A DNA stretch of 8,122 nucleotides from Planctomycetaceae bacterium (GCA_002685655.1 NYXM01000138.1:1-8122); one strand, 5' to 3'; positions 1 to 8,015 are shown, numbered from the stretch's first letter. Made by a program: numbers and translations. The notes: generated from the letters alone by a model not told the origin.

Positions 1-1
1 G

Positions 2-73
2 CTCACCGACCTCTGGCCGCTCCCACCAAAAATAACCCAACTCGCGGAAACCCTGATCAACATGGCCGCATAG
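2..73 (+). CDS. 3' end of an unidentified gene (partial, cut by window edge)
   Basis: An open frame enters from the left edge and ends at TAG (71-73). The visible 23 residues end in LAETLINMAA and contain a W-P-L-P-P segment followed by an amphipathic helix. Such short helical tails occur at the C-termini of many proteins, including some recombinases and transposases, but this is too little to name a family. The stop lies only about 25 bp from the point where the neighbouring peptidase gene breaks off. A transposase gene ending just inside the terminal repeat of an insertion sequence would look like this, but that is inference. Other frames in this short stretch are also open, so the reading frame itself is not certain. 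Confidence 0.35.
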   Translation, partial: LTDLWPLPPKITQLAETLINMAA

Positions 74-85
74 CCTAACCTGTTC

Positions 86-3000
86 TCAGAAAGTGCAGTC
101 CATATAACGTTCGGTGTAAATGGTGTCGTAGCTACGCCAGTCCGTCACGGGCGCGCCGGCGATTCCAGCCGCGAAGTGTTTGCTGTGTGTTAGCGCGTAC
201 GCCGTCAGGAAGCCCCCGTAGCTGTGGCCCGCCATTCCAACCCGACTGGAATCGACATACGGTTTTTGGCACAACCACTGGACGGCATCTTCTAGATCCT
301 TGAGTTCAGGCACGCCCAGTTGACGATACGCCGTCCACGTCGAACAGGCTCCTTTACCACTGGCACTGCGCGGATCAACGCGAAAAGCGATGACACCCAT
401 CTGTGCCAGCATCTGTTCGTACGTGCGACCGCCGCGCCAGGAATCCGAGATCGTCGGGGCGTGCGGACCGCCATAGGTCATCAACCAGACAGGATATTTC
501 TTGCTCTCGTCGAAGTCTTTGGGCTTGATCAAACTCCCTTCGAGCAAGAACCCGTCGCGTGTCTTGATCTGGATCATCTCCAGCGGCGCGAAATCGAAGT
601 CGTCAATCGCCGGCACAGGGTTCGTGTCGATCGTCCGGAGTCGCATTGCTTCACTGGAAAACAGTGTCACCTTGGTCGGATGGCGATGACTGCTGCACGA
701 ATCAACAAACTGTTTTCCGTTGGGGCTGACGGAGACACGATGGTCGCCTGCAGCCATGGTCAACCGTGTCAGCTGGCTGCCGTCCATTTTGATCCGATAC
801 AGATTCGAAGCGAGATGTGAATCGGCCGTCGCTGAGAAGTAGATCGACTGGCTCTCTTCATCGACAACATGCAGGCTGCGCATCTCCCACTGGCCCTGAG
901 TCACCTGGCGTAGCTTTCCATCGGAAAAATGATACAGATGTTGCCAACCATCCCGTTCGCTGGTGATCAGGAACGATCCGTCGTTTAGGAAATGCGGATC
1001 GCCTGGGCTGGAGACCCAGGCTTCGGTCGTGTCTCGGAACAAGGTCCGCTGCGTGCCGCTTGCCAGTTCGACCTGATTGAAGTCCAGCCAGCGTTGGGCA
1101 CGATCCTGGACGTAGTAGAACACCGCCTGGGAATTCGGTGTCCAGCCGAAGTGCGAAATGAGCAAATTGTCGGGCGAATAGTCATCCACGTCGATCCAGG
1201 ATATCGGCCCGCCTGAGGCTGCGACGACGGCCAATCGCACGCGTGGATTGGGACGCCCGGGCTGCGGATAACGTGTTGATTCCACCTGCTGCTGTTTGGG
1301 TAGATCATTGGCGATTTCGAATTGATCCACGCCAGCATCTTCGAATTGTTGAAACGCCAGTCGCTTCGAATCCGGGCTCCATTTGTAGGCCTGCCAATTG
1401 CGACCATAGATCTCTTCGAAATAGACCCAATCGGCCTTTCCATTGCGAAGTGTGGGCCCGGCGTCGCTGGTCAGCCGCAGCTGGATCTTTGTTTCGAGAT
1501 TGACGACAAAGAGATCGTCGCCGCGAATGAAGGCAACTTGCTGACCATCGGGACTAAAACTCGCCAGCTCTTCCGACTCGGGCGTTGTGGTCAGCCGTTG
1601 TACCGATCCGTCTTGCAACGTCACGAGATAGAGGTCGCTGGCGTGCAGAACAAGTCCTGCAGATCGACTGGTGTTCAGTTGCAACCTGGAAGTAAGCCGC
1701 TGTGCGGCGCGGGCGTCGATTTCAAGTTCACTTTTCAATACGTTGGTAATCGTGGCGGGGTCGTACAGTAGTTCGCTCCGTCCCGTGACCGCGTGCACTT
1801 TGTACACACGACCTTCCTTCCGTTGCGCATAATGTTCGCCGTCGTCCAGCCAACGAACACCGCTAGCCGGCTGGCCACTGAAGTTCGGCCGATTGCGCCC
1901 GTAAAGCGTTTCAAAGGTGATCGGTTTCTTGTTCGCAGCAGATTGTTTTGGCGCAGAGTAGGTCGCCGTCAGCAGCGGCGCAGCCACCATGATTCTGGTT
2001 ACCGGGAAGTCGTGGTCGGCGGTCAAGCCCGCATCAAAGAAATTCCAGGTTGTCAGTCCGTCCTGCGACGCTGGCTCAAGCAAGGTAACGATCAGCGGGC
2101 TGAGCGGTTGACTTGTATTGACGATGATCGAACCGGCCTCCAGACGGCGCGATTCCAACCGCGCTGTGACTTCGACCTGAACGAGCTTATGACCCTGGAA
2201 CTCCTTTCCTTGACGATTGACCGAGTTGACGCGATAAACCTCGGCGTCCACCTCGATGTCCTCGCGCAAAACCCGCATGGCAACGCCATGGCGATGGAGG
2301 TTCTCCACGGCTGCTTGATACGACGCGGGCAGGGCATAGGCGAACGGGCGTACAACTGCGAGCGTCGGCCGCGACTGGCCAAAGTACTGGACGTCGTAGT
2401 CTTTTTCTTCGTTGGTTGGTTGTTTCTTACCGTTTTCTTCGCGTTCTACGAAACCGGGAATCGAAAATCGGCCAGCCAACGGTGCGGGTTCGAATCGAAT
2501 CCCAATCTCCTGTGGCTCGTCTGTGTTGGCCGAATTGGCAGACTTTCTCGCTTCCGTTCGTATCGCTTCGATCTGTGCGCGCCGATCTGCCGCCATCGCC
2601 AGGCAGTGCCGCACGAAGCCGTACGTCGCCATCACGCGATCGTGGTACGTCGCGTATGCGTACGCTTCGGACAAGATGCCCAATTGGTTTCGCAGCCCCA
2701 GGTAGTGCGTGCTGAACCGAGGCTCCGCCGGATAGGACTCCCAGACGGTATAGTCTTTTGCAAAGTTGCCATAGAAAAATGTCTTGTACTTAGTCTCGCG
2801 TTCCAAGCGGCGGCTGACTTCCGGCAAGAAGTCATCGCGCACATACTCCAGCAGTTTCGAATGCGTTGCGGGATGACGAGGACCATCGTACGTCAACGCG
2901 AATCGGTGGTACGAACCGTTGGTCGTGTGGCAGTCAATCGCTATCGCAGGAGTCCACTGATTCAGCAAGCGGACCAGCGCGCGGGCTTCCGGGCTTTCCA

Positions 3001-3583
3001 GCTTGATGTGATCGCGGTTCAGATCGAGCCCTTGCGCGTTCGACCGCTGGCCCATCTGCTCGGGGCCGATTTGGCCCGGCCGATGATCGGGCGCAAATCG
3101 TTCGTTGCCGTCGGCGTTGTAAATCGGCGCGAACAGGACGATAAGGTCCTTGAGCAGAGGTTGCTTGCCTCCCGATACCAAATCGCGAGCCAGCATCAAC
3201 AGAGCTTCCTTGCCGCAAACTTCGCCTGCGTGAATGTTACCCATCGCGAAAACGACAAGCTTTTTGGACTTCGCCGCCTCGGCCGGGGTCTTTAATGGTG
3301 GATCCGCGATGATCAAAAGCGGTAGCGACCGCCCTTCAAAACTCTTGCCAAGCTCCGCAAGTTCAACAACCTTGGATCGTGCGGCAAGTTGCTGGCAAAA
3401 CTCGATAACATCCGCGTGGCGCGCCGTGGCGTTAAATTCACTGCGTTCGGCAATCGTCTGGAGCGCCCCGCTGGATTTTTGGTCCCTGACGGATTCCTGG
3501 CCCGCTGTCTGGGCCGGCAAAGATGGAGAGACGATGCAAACAATGCTAAGCACAATCAGAACATGAGCGACCCACGACGACAT
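86..3583 (-). CDS. Exported M14 carboxypeptidase / DPP-IV-like S9 peptidase fusion, C-terminally truncated
   Basis: A 1165-residue protein. The start at 3583 is preceded by AAAGGAG with 6-nt spacing and begins a signal peptide (about residues 1-24, ending SLPA). Residues about 45-330 are an M14 zinc carboxypeptidase: zinc ligands H118 and E121 (HAGE) and H219 (DCHT), substrate-binding N189-R190 (DLNRD), general base E306 (LSEAY). Residues about 360-540 are the extra domain usual in large bacterial M14 proteins (NTSQPLS, WNFFD). Residues about 553-995 resemble the DPP-IV propeller, with the N-terminus-binding Glu pair E723-E724 in DWVYFEE. The alpha/beta-hydrolase part has DPRSASGKG and nucleophile S1121 in GHSYGG, but the protein ends at YTERYMDCTF. 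Complete relatives run roughly 100 residues further and carry the triad Asp and His there. Inferred: the carboxypeptidase half is intact and the dipeptidyl-peptidase half is inactive. The product would act in the periplasm or outside. It could be treated as a pseudogene. Confidence 0.88.
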   Translation of the reverse strand: MSSWVAHVLIVLSIVCIVSPSLPAQTAGQESVRDQKSSGALQTIAERSEFNATARHADVIEFCQQLAARSKVVELAELGKSFEGRSLPLLIIADPPLKTPAEAAKSKKLVVFAMGNIHAGEVCGKEALLMLARDLVSGGKQPLLKDLIVLFAPIYNADGNERFAPDHRPGQIGPEQMGQRSNAQGLDLNRDHIKLESPEARALVRLLNQWTPAIAIDCHTTNGSYHRFALTYDGPRHPATHSKLLEYVRDDFLPEVSRRLERETKYKTFFYGNFAKDYTVWESYPAEPRFSTHYLGLRNQLGILSEAYAYATYHDRVMATYGFVRHCLAMAADRRAQIEAIRTEARKSANSANTDEPQEIGIRFEPAPLAGRFSIPGFVEREENGKKQPTNEEKDYDVQYFGQSRPTLAVVRPFAYALPASYQAAVENLHRHGVAMRVLREDIEVDAEVYRVNSVNRQGKEFQGHKLVQVEVTARLESRRLEAGSIIVNTSQPLSPLIVTLLEPASQDGLTTWNFFDAGLTADHDFPVTRIMVAAPLLTATYSAPKQSAANKKPITFETLYGRNRPNFSGQPASGVRWLDDGEHYAQRKEGRVYKVHAVTGRSELLYDPATITNVLKSELEIDARAAQRLTSRLQLNTSRSAGLVLHASDLYLVTLQDGSVQRLTTTPESEELASFSPDGQQVAFIRGDDLFVVNLETKIQLRLTSDAGPTLRNGKADWVYFEEIYGRNWQAYKWSPDSKRLAFQQFEDAGVDQFEIANDLPKQQQVESTRYPQPGRPNPRVRLAVVAASGGPISWIDVDDYSPDNLLISHFGWTPNSQAVFYYVQDRAQRWLDFNQVELASGTQRTLFRDTTEAWVSSPGDPHFLNDGSFLITSERDGWQHLYHFSDGKLRQVTQGQWEMRSLHVVDEESQSIYFSATADSHLASNLYRIKMDGSQLTRLTMAAGDHRVSVSPNGKQFVDSCSSHRHPTKVTLFSSEAMRLRTIDTNPVPAIDDFDFAPLEMIQIKTRDGFLLEGSLIKPKDFDESKKYPVWLMTYGGPHAPTISDSWRGGRTYEQMLAQMGVIAFRVDPRSASGKGACSTWTAYRQLGVPELKDLEDAVQWLCQKPYVDSSRVGMAGHSYGGFLTAYALTHSKHFAAGIAGAPVTDWRSYDTIYTERYMDCTF

Positions 3584-3589
3584 CCTGAT

Positions 3590-3596
3590 CTCCTTT
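3590..3596 (-). promoter_or_regulatory. Ribosome binding site of the M14-S9 peptidase gene
   Basis: On the minus strand this reads AAAGGAG, six bases before the ATG at 3583. It decides the start. The same frame stays open upstream to an ATG at 3949, but that extension is Arg- and Cys-rich, would bury the signal peptide inside the protein, and has no such site. The RBS overlaps one arm of an inverted repeat (3593-3603). Confidence 0.75.
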
Positions 3597-3603
3597 GGCA
3601 AAG
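3593..3603. repeat. Inverted repeat CTTTG-N-CAAAG over the peptidase RBS
   Basis: A perfect 5-bp dyad with one central base, overlapping the Shine-Dalgarno sequence of the minus-strand peptidase gene. It could be a small operator half-site pair or simply chance. The one-base loop is too tight for an RNA hairpin without opening the inner pairs. Confidence 0.3.
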
Positions 3604-3628
3604 AGCTGAATTCAAAATGAAGGACGAT

Positions 3629-3645
3629 GGACTGCTGATCAGTCC
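3629..3645. repeat. 17-bp inverted repeat (GGACTG-CTGAT-CAGTCC) in the divergent promoter region
   Basis: Perfect 6-bp arms flank a 5-base centre, and an 8-bp palindrome CTGATCAG (3635-3642) is nested in it. It lies about 46 bp upstream of the peptidase ATG, so it could be an operator or a hairpin in the 5' leader of that transcript. No T-run follows on either strand, so it is not a typical intrinsic terminator. Confidence 0.4.
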
Positions 3646-3755
3646 GAATAGCTGCTTGGCCCTTGATCTTAGTTCGACTGGAGGCGAGTTGCACGCCGCC
3701 TGCCTCTACCCAAGAGAATACGGGAAGGACGAATTCGCCGCATTTTTGAGCAATT

Positions 3756-3784
3756 ATCATACCGAGCGTAATGGCTGCTATAAA
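3756..3784 (-). promoter_or_regulatory. Candidate sigma70-type promoter for the peptidase gene
   Basis: Reading leftward on the minus strand, TTTATA (4 of 6 matches to the -35 consensus; 3784-3779) is followed by a 17-bp spacer and TATGAT (5 of 6 matches to the -10 consensus; 3761-3756). Transcription would begin near 3748, giving a leader of about 165 nt that includes the 3629-3645 inverted repeat. This is a consensus match only, and planctomycete promoters are often poor matches. Confidence 0.25.
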
Positions 3785-3937
3785 GAATCTGGAGGCGAAA
3801 CAGTCGCGCCCAGCAGATCTTCCAAATACGACTTCTTTACCAACTGGCCGCCAGAGAAAGGTTCGTTGGGGCATCGCTTCACGACGGATTTCAGCGTATC
3901 GTGACACTGTCCGACAGCACCCACGACCACGTTTTAA

Positions 3938-4990
3938 ATGGCATCCCAACGAGCACCTGCTGCGACGAGTACTTTCCTGGCTGGCTTGCCCCGCTTGCTG
4001 GTCGTGGCGGTTGGTCTACCGATCATGATCGTCTTGGCAGATCAACTTGCCATTGAAGCGAGCAAGTCCATCGCAGCAGGTCGCACCGTTCTTCCGGTCT
4101 TGTTTGTCGCACAAGTTGGCGTGCTGTCCGCTTGTGCGGGGAGGTTCATAGATAACGTGTTTTTGAGGTGCGTCGTTTTTGTTTGGGCAATTGCGCTAGT
4201 TGACGCGCTCGCGCTGTTGACGATGTTCTTCAGACCCGGGACCGTCTCGCAATGCATGATGTTTGCATTACTCTCCGGGCAAATTGGATTGCTCACTATC
4301 TGGGGGATGATGAGCCGCATGACGTGGCCCGTGAGAATGCCCATCTTCTTCGTTTTGATTTCGTCCTTCGTGATCATCATGCTCCGGGCTCCAGGAATGA
4401 CACCCTGGCGAAACGAATCGGAGATTTGGGCTATCATCCTGGCATTGCAAGGCGGGGTGGTTGTGGGTCTGTGCTCGATATTGCGATTCCGTGGCTATCG
4501 AATCTTGCCTCCAATCGACGACGATCATGGCGCCGGGGCGGCAGATCGCGAGCAATTTCAGTTTTCCATCAAACACATTATTCTCTGGATGACCGCCGCT
4601 GGCCCGGTTCTGGTGCTGGCCAAGGGCATCGATTGGCTACTGCTGGAGTCCCTGGAACTGTTTTGGGCCGTTGTGTTAGCGTTGGCAATGGCGCTTGTCT
4701 CATGGGTCACCATGTTTTCGGCGCTCGGGTCAGGTCATTACCGCTTGCGCATCCTTATGTTGAGTAGCGTGCCGCCGATGATTGGTTTGTTGCTGACATG
4801 GGTGACGTCGCGTTGGACGATGAGCGGGACTTCGAGCAATTCGTCCTGGCTGTTCATCGAACTCAGACAATTCGGTTTCGGTTGGGTCCTGTGGAGCGCG
4901 TTAGCGGCGTGGTTCTTGGCCGCTTTATTGCTCGTATTCCGCGCGGCCGGTTACCGGATCATGAGGGCGCGACGAATGGTTGACGTATGA
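3938..4990 (+). CDS. Polytopic membrane protein of unknown function with internal repeat
   Basis: A 350-residue, strongly hydrophobic protein. By eye there are about ten membrane spans, near residues 17-36, 50-68, 75-98, 105-124, 133-150, 162-182, 213-229, 239-262, 270-289 and 312-335. A hydrophilic loop with an acidic DDDHGAGAADRE stretch (about 190-206) divides it. It is followed by QFSIKHIILWMTA (208-220), a motif type seen in many uncharacterised planctomycete membrane proteins. Both halves end alike: a membrane span followed by RFRGYRI (183-189) in the first and VFRAAGYRI (333-341) in the second, which suggests duplication. ATG at 3938 was chosen because an in-frame TAA lies directly before it (3935-3937); no Shine-Dalgarno is visible. 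Transcription is divergent from the peptidase gene, and the next gene starts 71 bp after its stop. No catalytic or transport motif is recognised. Confidence 0.8.
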   Translation: MASQRAPAATSTFLAGLPRLLVVAVGLPIMIVLADQLAIEASKSIAAGRTVLPVLFVAQVGVLSACAGRFIDNVFLRCVVFVWAIALVDALALLTMFFRPGTVSQCMMFALLSGQIGLLTIWGMMSRMTWPVRMPIFFVLISSFVIIMLRAPGMTPWRNESEIWAIILALQGGVVVGLCSILRFRGYRILPPIDDDHGAGAADREQFQFSIKHIILWMTAAGPVLVLAKGIDWLLLESLELFWAVVLALAMALVSWVTMFSALGSGHYRLRILMLSSVPPMIGLLLTWVTSRWTMSGTSSNSSWLFIELRQFGFGWVLWSALAAWFLAALLLVFRAAGYRIMRARRMVDV

Positions 4991-5048
4991 TGCGGGCGAA
5001 CTACTTTGCGGCATGTTAGAGTCTGATTGTTGATACTGCAGATAACTC

Positions 5049-5053
5049 AGGAG
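5049..5053 (+). promoter_or_regulatory. Ribosome binding site of the PHP-domain gene
   Basis: AGGAG, eight bases before the ATG at 5062. It supports that start, which in turn gives a normal signal peptide. Confidence 0.7.
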
Positions 5054-5061
5054 CCTAGATC

Positions 5062-6399
5062 ATGGCAATTCGTTTATTCCCGCGAAAGATCATGCTTGCG
5101 GCGATGGCCGCGATGACGCTGTTTGCGCTCAATCTAACCGCCAGCACGATCGTCGCTGACGAAGTGATCCCCGCCCAACCACCGCTGCGTTGGTGGAAGG
5201 GCAATATTCACACGCACACTTTCTGGAGCGACGGCACCGACTTTCCCGAGATGATTTCCGAATGGTATCGCACACGCGACTATAACTTTCTGGCTCTGAG
5301 TGACCACAATGTTTTGAGCGAAGGGGAGCGTTGGATGCCGTACAGCCAGATTCAGAAACGGGGTGGCGACCAGGTTCTGGAGAAATATCTTAAACGATTT
5401 GGTTCACACTGGGTCGAGACGCGCGGCCACGCAGAAACGCCCACCTACGCAGTACGTCTCAAGCCGCTGAACGAGTTCCGCGCGCTGATGGAACAACGTG
5501 GACAATTCATCATGATCCAAGGCGAAGAGATCACGGATCGCGCGCTGGGAAAACCCGTGCACATGAACGCCACCAACATCAAGACGCTGATCGCGCCGTT
5601 GGGCGGACAGACGATTCAGGAGACCGTTAACAACAACTTGCGAGCAGTACAACAACAGGCCGAACGAACGGGTCGCCCGATCCTGTTGCACATCAATCAT
5701 CCGAATTTCGGTTTCGCAATGACTGCCGAAGATCTGGCAGCCGTCGTCGAAGAGCGTTTTTTCGAGGTGTACAACGGCCATCCGGGTGTCGAACACTTGG
5801 GTAACGCCGTGCGTCCCGGTGTCGAGCGGTTGTGGGACATTGCCAACACGCTGCGTGTCGCCGAACTCGAAGCACCGCCGCTGTACGGCGTCGGCACGGA
5901 CGACAGCCACGAATACCACGGACGTCCCGGCAGCAGGCCCGGACGCGGATGGATCATGGTGCGAAGCCGCCACTTGACGCCCGAGTATCTTCTGCGTGCA
6001 ATCAACGTTGGCGATTTTTACGCATCCAGCGGAGTGACGCTACGCGATGTCCGATTCAATGAGACCGACCAGACACTGACCGTCGAGATTGATGCCGAAC
6101 CGGACGTTGAATATCGAACGGACTTCATCGGCACGTTGATCGACTATGATCGGAGTTCTAAAGAACGCGTCGGCGATGACGGCAAAGCAATAGTGGCCAC
6201 ACGCAAATACTCGGCCGATGTCGGCCGTACGCTGAAGACGGTCAAGGGTGCGATGGCCAAATACAAGTTGACTGGCCACGAGCTTTACGTTCGAGCGGTG
6301 GTCACATCCAGTCGGCCTGCCACGGATCCATCGTTCAAAGATCAGCGACAACAGGCCTGGTCGCAACCCGTCGGCTGGTCGAAGCATTTGAGCAAGTAG
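5062..6399 (+). CDS. Exported PHP-domain metal-dependent hydrolase
   Basis: A 445-residue protein. Residues 1-32 form a signal peptide (basic RLFPRK, hydrophobic core, probable cleavage near TIVA). The PHP fold follows at about 43-325 with the expected metal-ligand series: H50 and H52 in NIHTHT, D57 in WSDG, D81-H82 in SDHN, E155-E156 in GEE, H167, H210 and H213 in LHINHP, and D280/D281 with H283 in GTDDSH. PHP proteins use a two- or three-metal centre, mostly to hydrolyse phosphoesters (histidinol phosphatase, polymerase-associated and nucleotide phosphoesterases). The substrate of this exported type is not known to me. Residues about 326-440 look beta-rich and are not part of the PHP fold. 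An AGGAG site supports the start. The downstream PhoD-like lipoprotein gene begins 41 bp after the stop, suggesting cotranscription and a joint role in extracytoplasmic phosphoester breakdown. Confidence 0.85.
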   Translation: MAIRLFPRKIMLAAMAAMTLFALNLTASTIVADEVIPAQPPLRWWKGNIHTHTFWSDGTDFPEMISEWYRTRDYNFLALSDHNVLSEGERWMPYSQIQKRGGDQVLEKYLKRFGSHWVETRGHAETPTYAVRLKPLNEFRALMEQRGQFIMIQGEEITDRALGKPVHMNATNIKTLIAPLGGQTIQETVNNNLRAVQQQAERTGRPILLHINHPNFGFAMTAEDLAAVVEERFFEVYNGHPGVEHLGNAVRPGVERLWDIANTLRVAELEAPPLYGVGTDDSHEYHGRPGSRPGRGWIMVRSRHLTPEYLLRAINVGDFYASSGVTLRDVRFNETDQTLTVEIDAEPDVEYRTDFIGTLIDYDRSSKERVGDDGKAIVATRKYSADVGRTLKTVKGAMAKYKLTGHELYVRAVVTSSRPATDPSFKDQRQQAWSQPVGWSKHLSK

Positions 6400-6428
6400 G
6401 AACGGCGGATTATCAATTACCAAACGCG

Positions 6429-6433
6429 AGGAG
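6429..6433 (+). promoter_or_regulatory. Ribosome binding site deciding a TTG start
   Basis: AGGAG, seven bases before TTG at 6441. The spacing and the lipoprotein signal that follows make TTG the likely start of the PhoD-like gene. The next in-frame ATG, near residue 55, would remove the lipobox. Confidence 0.7.
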
Positions 6434-6440
6434 ACTTCCT

Positions 6441-8015
6441 TTGAATCGACTCTCATTGAGCACCATTGTTCTTTGTCTTTGCCTGCTTGGTTGCAACTCG
6501 AATGACTCATCGACACCGACCGGAAGCTCGCCGAAGCAACCCGCGGTGGGCACGGAATCCAGTGTCGGCGTGCCGCCGGAAGCTGCGAAGCCTTTGGCAG
6601 GGATGGGTATCATGGTGGGCGAGGTGACTCCCAATCAGGCACTCGTGCAAGTGCGGCTAACGAAGTCTGACAAATTGGTCGATGGCGATGTGGAAGGCGT
6701 TGCTGGAGTTGTCGAATTTGTGTTGACGGTGACCCGCGACGAAGAACGCGCTCCTGCAACCACGCCGCCGACGCAAATCATCGCAGCGTCTTCTGACCGC
6801 GACTTTATTGCGCGGGCCAAGCTTGCCGACCTTACGCCGGGCACGGTCTACACTTGTCAGACGCGAATTGGTACGGATGCCAACGAGCTACAACCCGGCC
6901 CGCGTGCCACGTTCAAGACCTTGCCCGGACCAACCCGCGCCGATCCCGTTCAATTCGTCGTTGTCACAGGAATGAACTATGGAAAATTTCACGGCGACGG
7001 GCGTATCGATCCTGCGACTCACTTGCTCCACAACAACACCGTGTTGCCCAGACCCTACGACGGTCCGGACAAGCACCTCGGCTACCCGGCGTTGGCAACG
7101 ATCTTGAAACTCCGGCCCGACTTTTTTGTGGGCACGGGCGACAACGTCTACTACGACACGCCGAAGGATCCTCGTGCCGAGACCGTGCGCGAGCTGCGAC
7201 AAAAATGGCACGAGCAGTTTGTGCAGCCGCGTTATGTCGATTTGTTCGCGTCGGTCCCAACCTATTGGGAGATTGATGATCACGACTATCGCATCGACGA
7301 CGGCGACAATTCGGGCGACTACGACCCTTCGCCAGAAGTCGCGCGGCGCTTGATGCTGGAACAGCTTCCTTATGCGTCCGTTAACGACGCCAGCGCGAAG
7401 ACGTATCGCACGCATCGCGTTAATCGCGACCTGCAGATCTGGCTTGTTGAGAATCGAGTGTATCGTAGCGACAATGCCATGCCAGACGGACCGGGCAAGT
7501 CGATCTGGGGTGTGGAGCAAAAAGCGTGGCTCCGGCAGACTCTCCAAGAGAGTGATGCGACGTTCAAGATTCTGATTTCGCCGAATCCGATGATTGGCCC
7601 TGACGATCGACGCAAGTTCGACAACCACACCAACATCGGCGGCTTTCAACATGAGCGCGACGAGTTTTTTGATTGGTTAAACGACTCGGGTGTCGCCAAA
7701 CAGAATTTCTATCTTGTTTGTGGCGACCGGCACTGGCAGTACCATTCAATTCACCCCAAAGGCATCGAGGAGTTTTCCTGCGGTGCTTTGGTTGATGCCA
7801 ATTCGCGGCTCGGCCGCAAACCGGGCGATCCTCAGTCGACGGACCCCGAAGGGCTGATCCAGCAGGTGTACGCGCAGAAAGAGCGCTCGGCTGGGTTCCT
7901 ATTGGTTAGAACAGCGCCGGCCGACGGCGACGTTCCGGCGCAATTGACGTTCGTCTTCCATGACGAATTTGGAGAAACGCTGTACGAGCACACTAAGAAG
8001 GGCGTCAGCAAATAG
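6441..8015 (+). CDS. PhoD-like alkaline phosphatase/phosphodiesterase lipoprotein
   Basis: A 524-residue protein from a TTG start with a good Shine-Dalgarno sequence. Residues 1-18 are a lipoprotein signal with lipobox LLGC and acceptor C18; N20-P46 is a Ser/Pro-rich linker. Residues about 55-162 form a fibronectin-like N-terminal domain as in PhoD proteins (VRLTKSD ... YTCQTRIG). Residues about 168-512 are the PhoD-type metallophosphoesterase, with GTGDNVYYD (231-239, metal ligand D234), EIDDHDY (277-283) and CGDRHW (427-432, H431). Family members bind Ca/Fe-type metal centres and release phosphate from mono- or diesters such as teichoic acids, phospholipids or nucleotides. The true substrate here is unknown, and the N-terminal part of the catalytic domain diverges from classical PhoD. 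The protein is probably membrane-anchored facing the periplasm. It lies 41 bp after the exported PHP-domain gene and probably shares its transcript. Length is normal for the family. Confidence 0.88.
   Translation: MNRLSLSTIVLCLCLLGCNSNDSSTPTGSSPKQPAVGTESSVGVPPEAAKPLAGMGIMVGEVTPNQALVQVRLTKSDKLVDGDVEGVAGVVEFVLTVTRDEERAPATTPPTQIIAASSDRDFIARAKLADLTPGTVYTCQTRIGTDANELQPGPRATFKTLPGPTRADPVQFVVVTGMNYGKFHGDGRIDPATHLLHNNTVLPRPYDGPDKHLGYPALATILKLRPDFFVGTGDNVYYDTPKDPRAETVRELRQKWHEQFVQPRYVDLFASVPTYWEIDDHDYRIDDGDNSGDYDPSPEVARRLMLEQLPYASVNDASAKTYRTHRVNRDLQIWLVENRVYRSDNAMPDGPGKSIWGVEQKAWLRQTLQESDATFKILISPNPMIGPDDRRKFDNHTNIGGFQHERDEFFDWLNDSGVAKQNFYLVCGDRHWQYHSIHPKGIEEFSCGALVDANSRLGRKPGDPQSTDPEGLIQQVYAQKERSAGFLLVRTAPADGDVPAQLTFVFHDEFGETLYEHTKKGVSK

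Larger units (their letters stand above)
3584..3937. other. Divergent intergenic region, 354 bp
   Basis: This lies between the start of the minus-strand peptidase gene and the start of the plus-strand membrane protein gene. It holds the two inverted repeats and the candidate leftward promoter listed separately. A plus-strand frame from ATG 3617 to TGA 3904 (95 residues, four Cys) is open and fairly ordinary in composition. It has no clear Shine-Dalgarno sequence and no recognisable domain, so I do not call it a gene. I see no RNA gene. Confidence 0.6.

Noticed and set aside
1..97. Continuation of the DPP-IV domain in another frame (simple frameshift)
   Set aside because: None of the three minus-strand frames here shows the expected post-TERYM sequence or the triad Asp region, so a break or insertion fits better.
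1793..3295. A 500-codon open frame on the plus strand inside the peptidase gene
   Set aside because: It lies entirely antisense to the M14-S9 gene, whose catalytic motifs are clear. The product is Arg-rich with no recognisable domain and has no upstream Shine-Dalgarno sequence.
3584..3949. N-terminal extension of the peptidase to an ATG at 3949
   Set aside because: It adds 122 residues of Arg- and Cys-rich sequence before a good signal peptide, and AAAGGAG sits correctly before the ATG at 3583. The extension would also overlap the membrane protein start.
5404..5973. A 189-codon minus-strand frame inside the PHP gene
   Set aside because: It is antisense to the conserved PHP metal-ligand region and has no recognisable domain or start signal.
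6888..7652. A 254-codon minus-strand frame inside the PhoD-like gene
   Set aside because: It is antisense to a gene with complete PhoD motifs. Its composition is that of a GC-rich shadow frame, with many Arg and Val residues and no domain.
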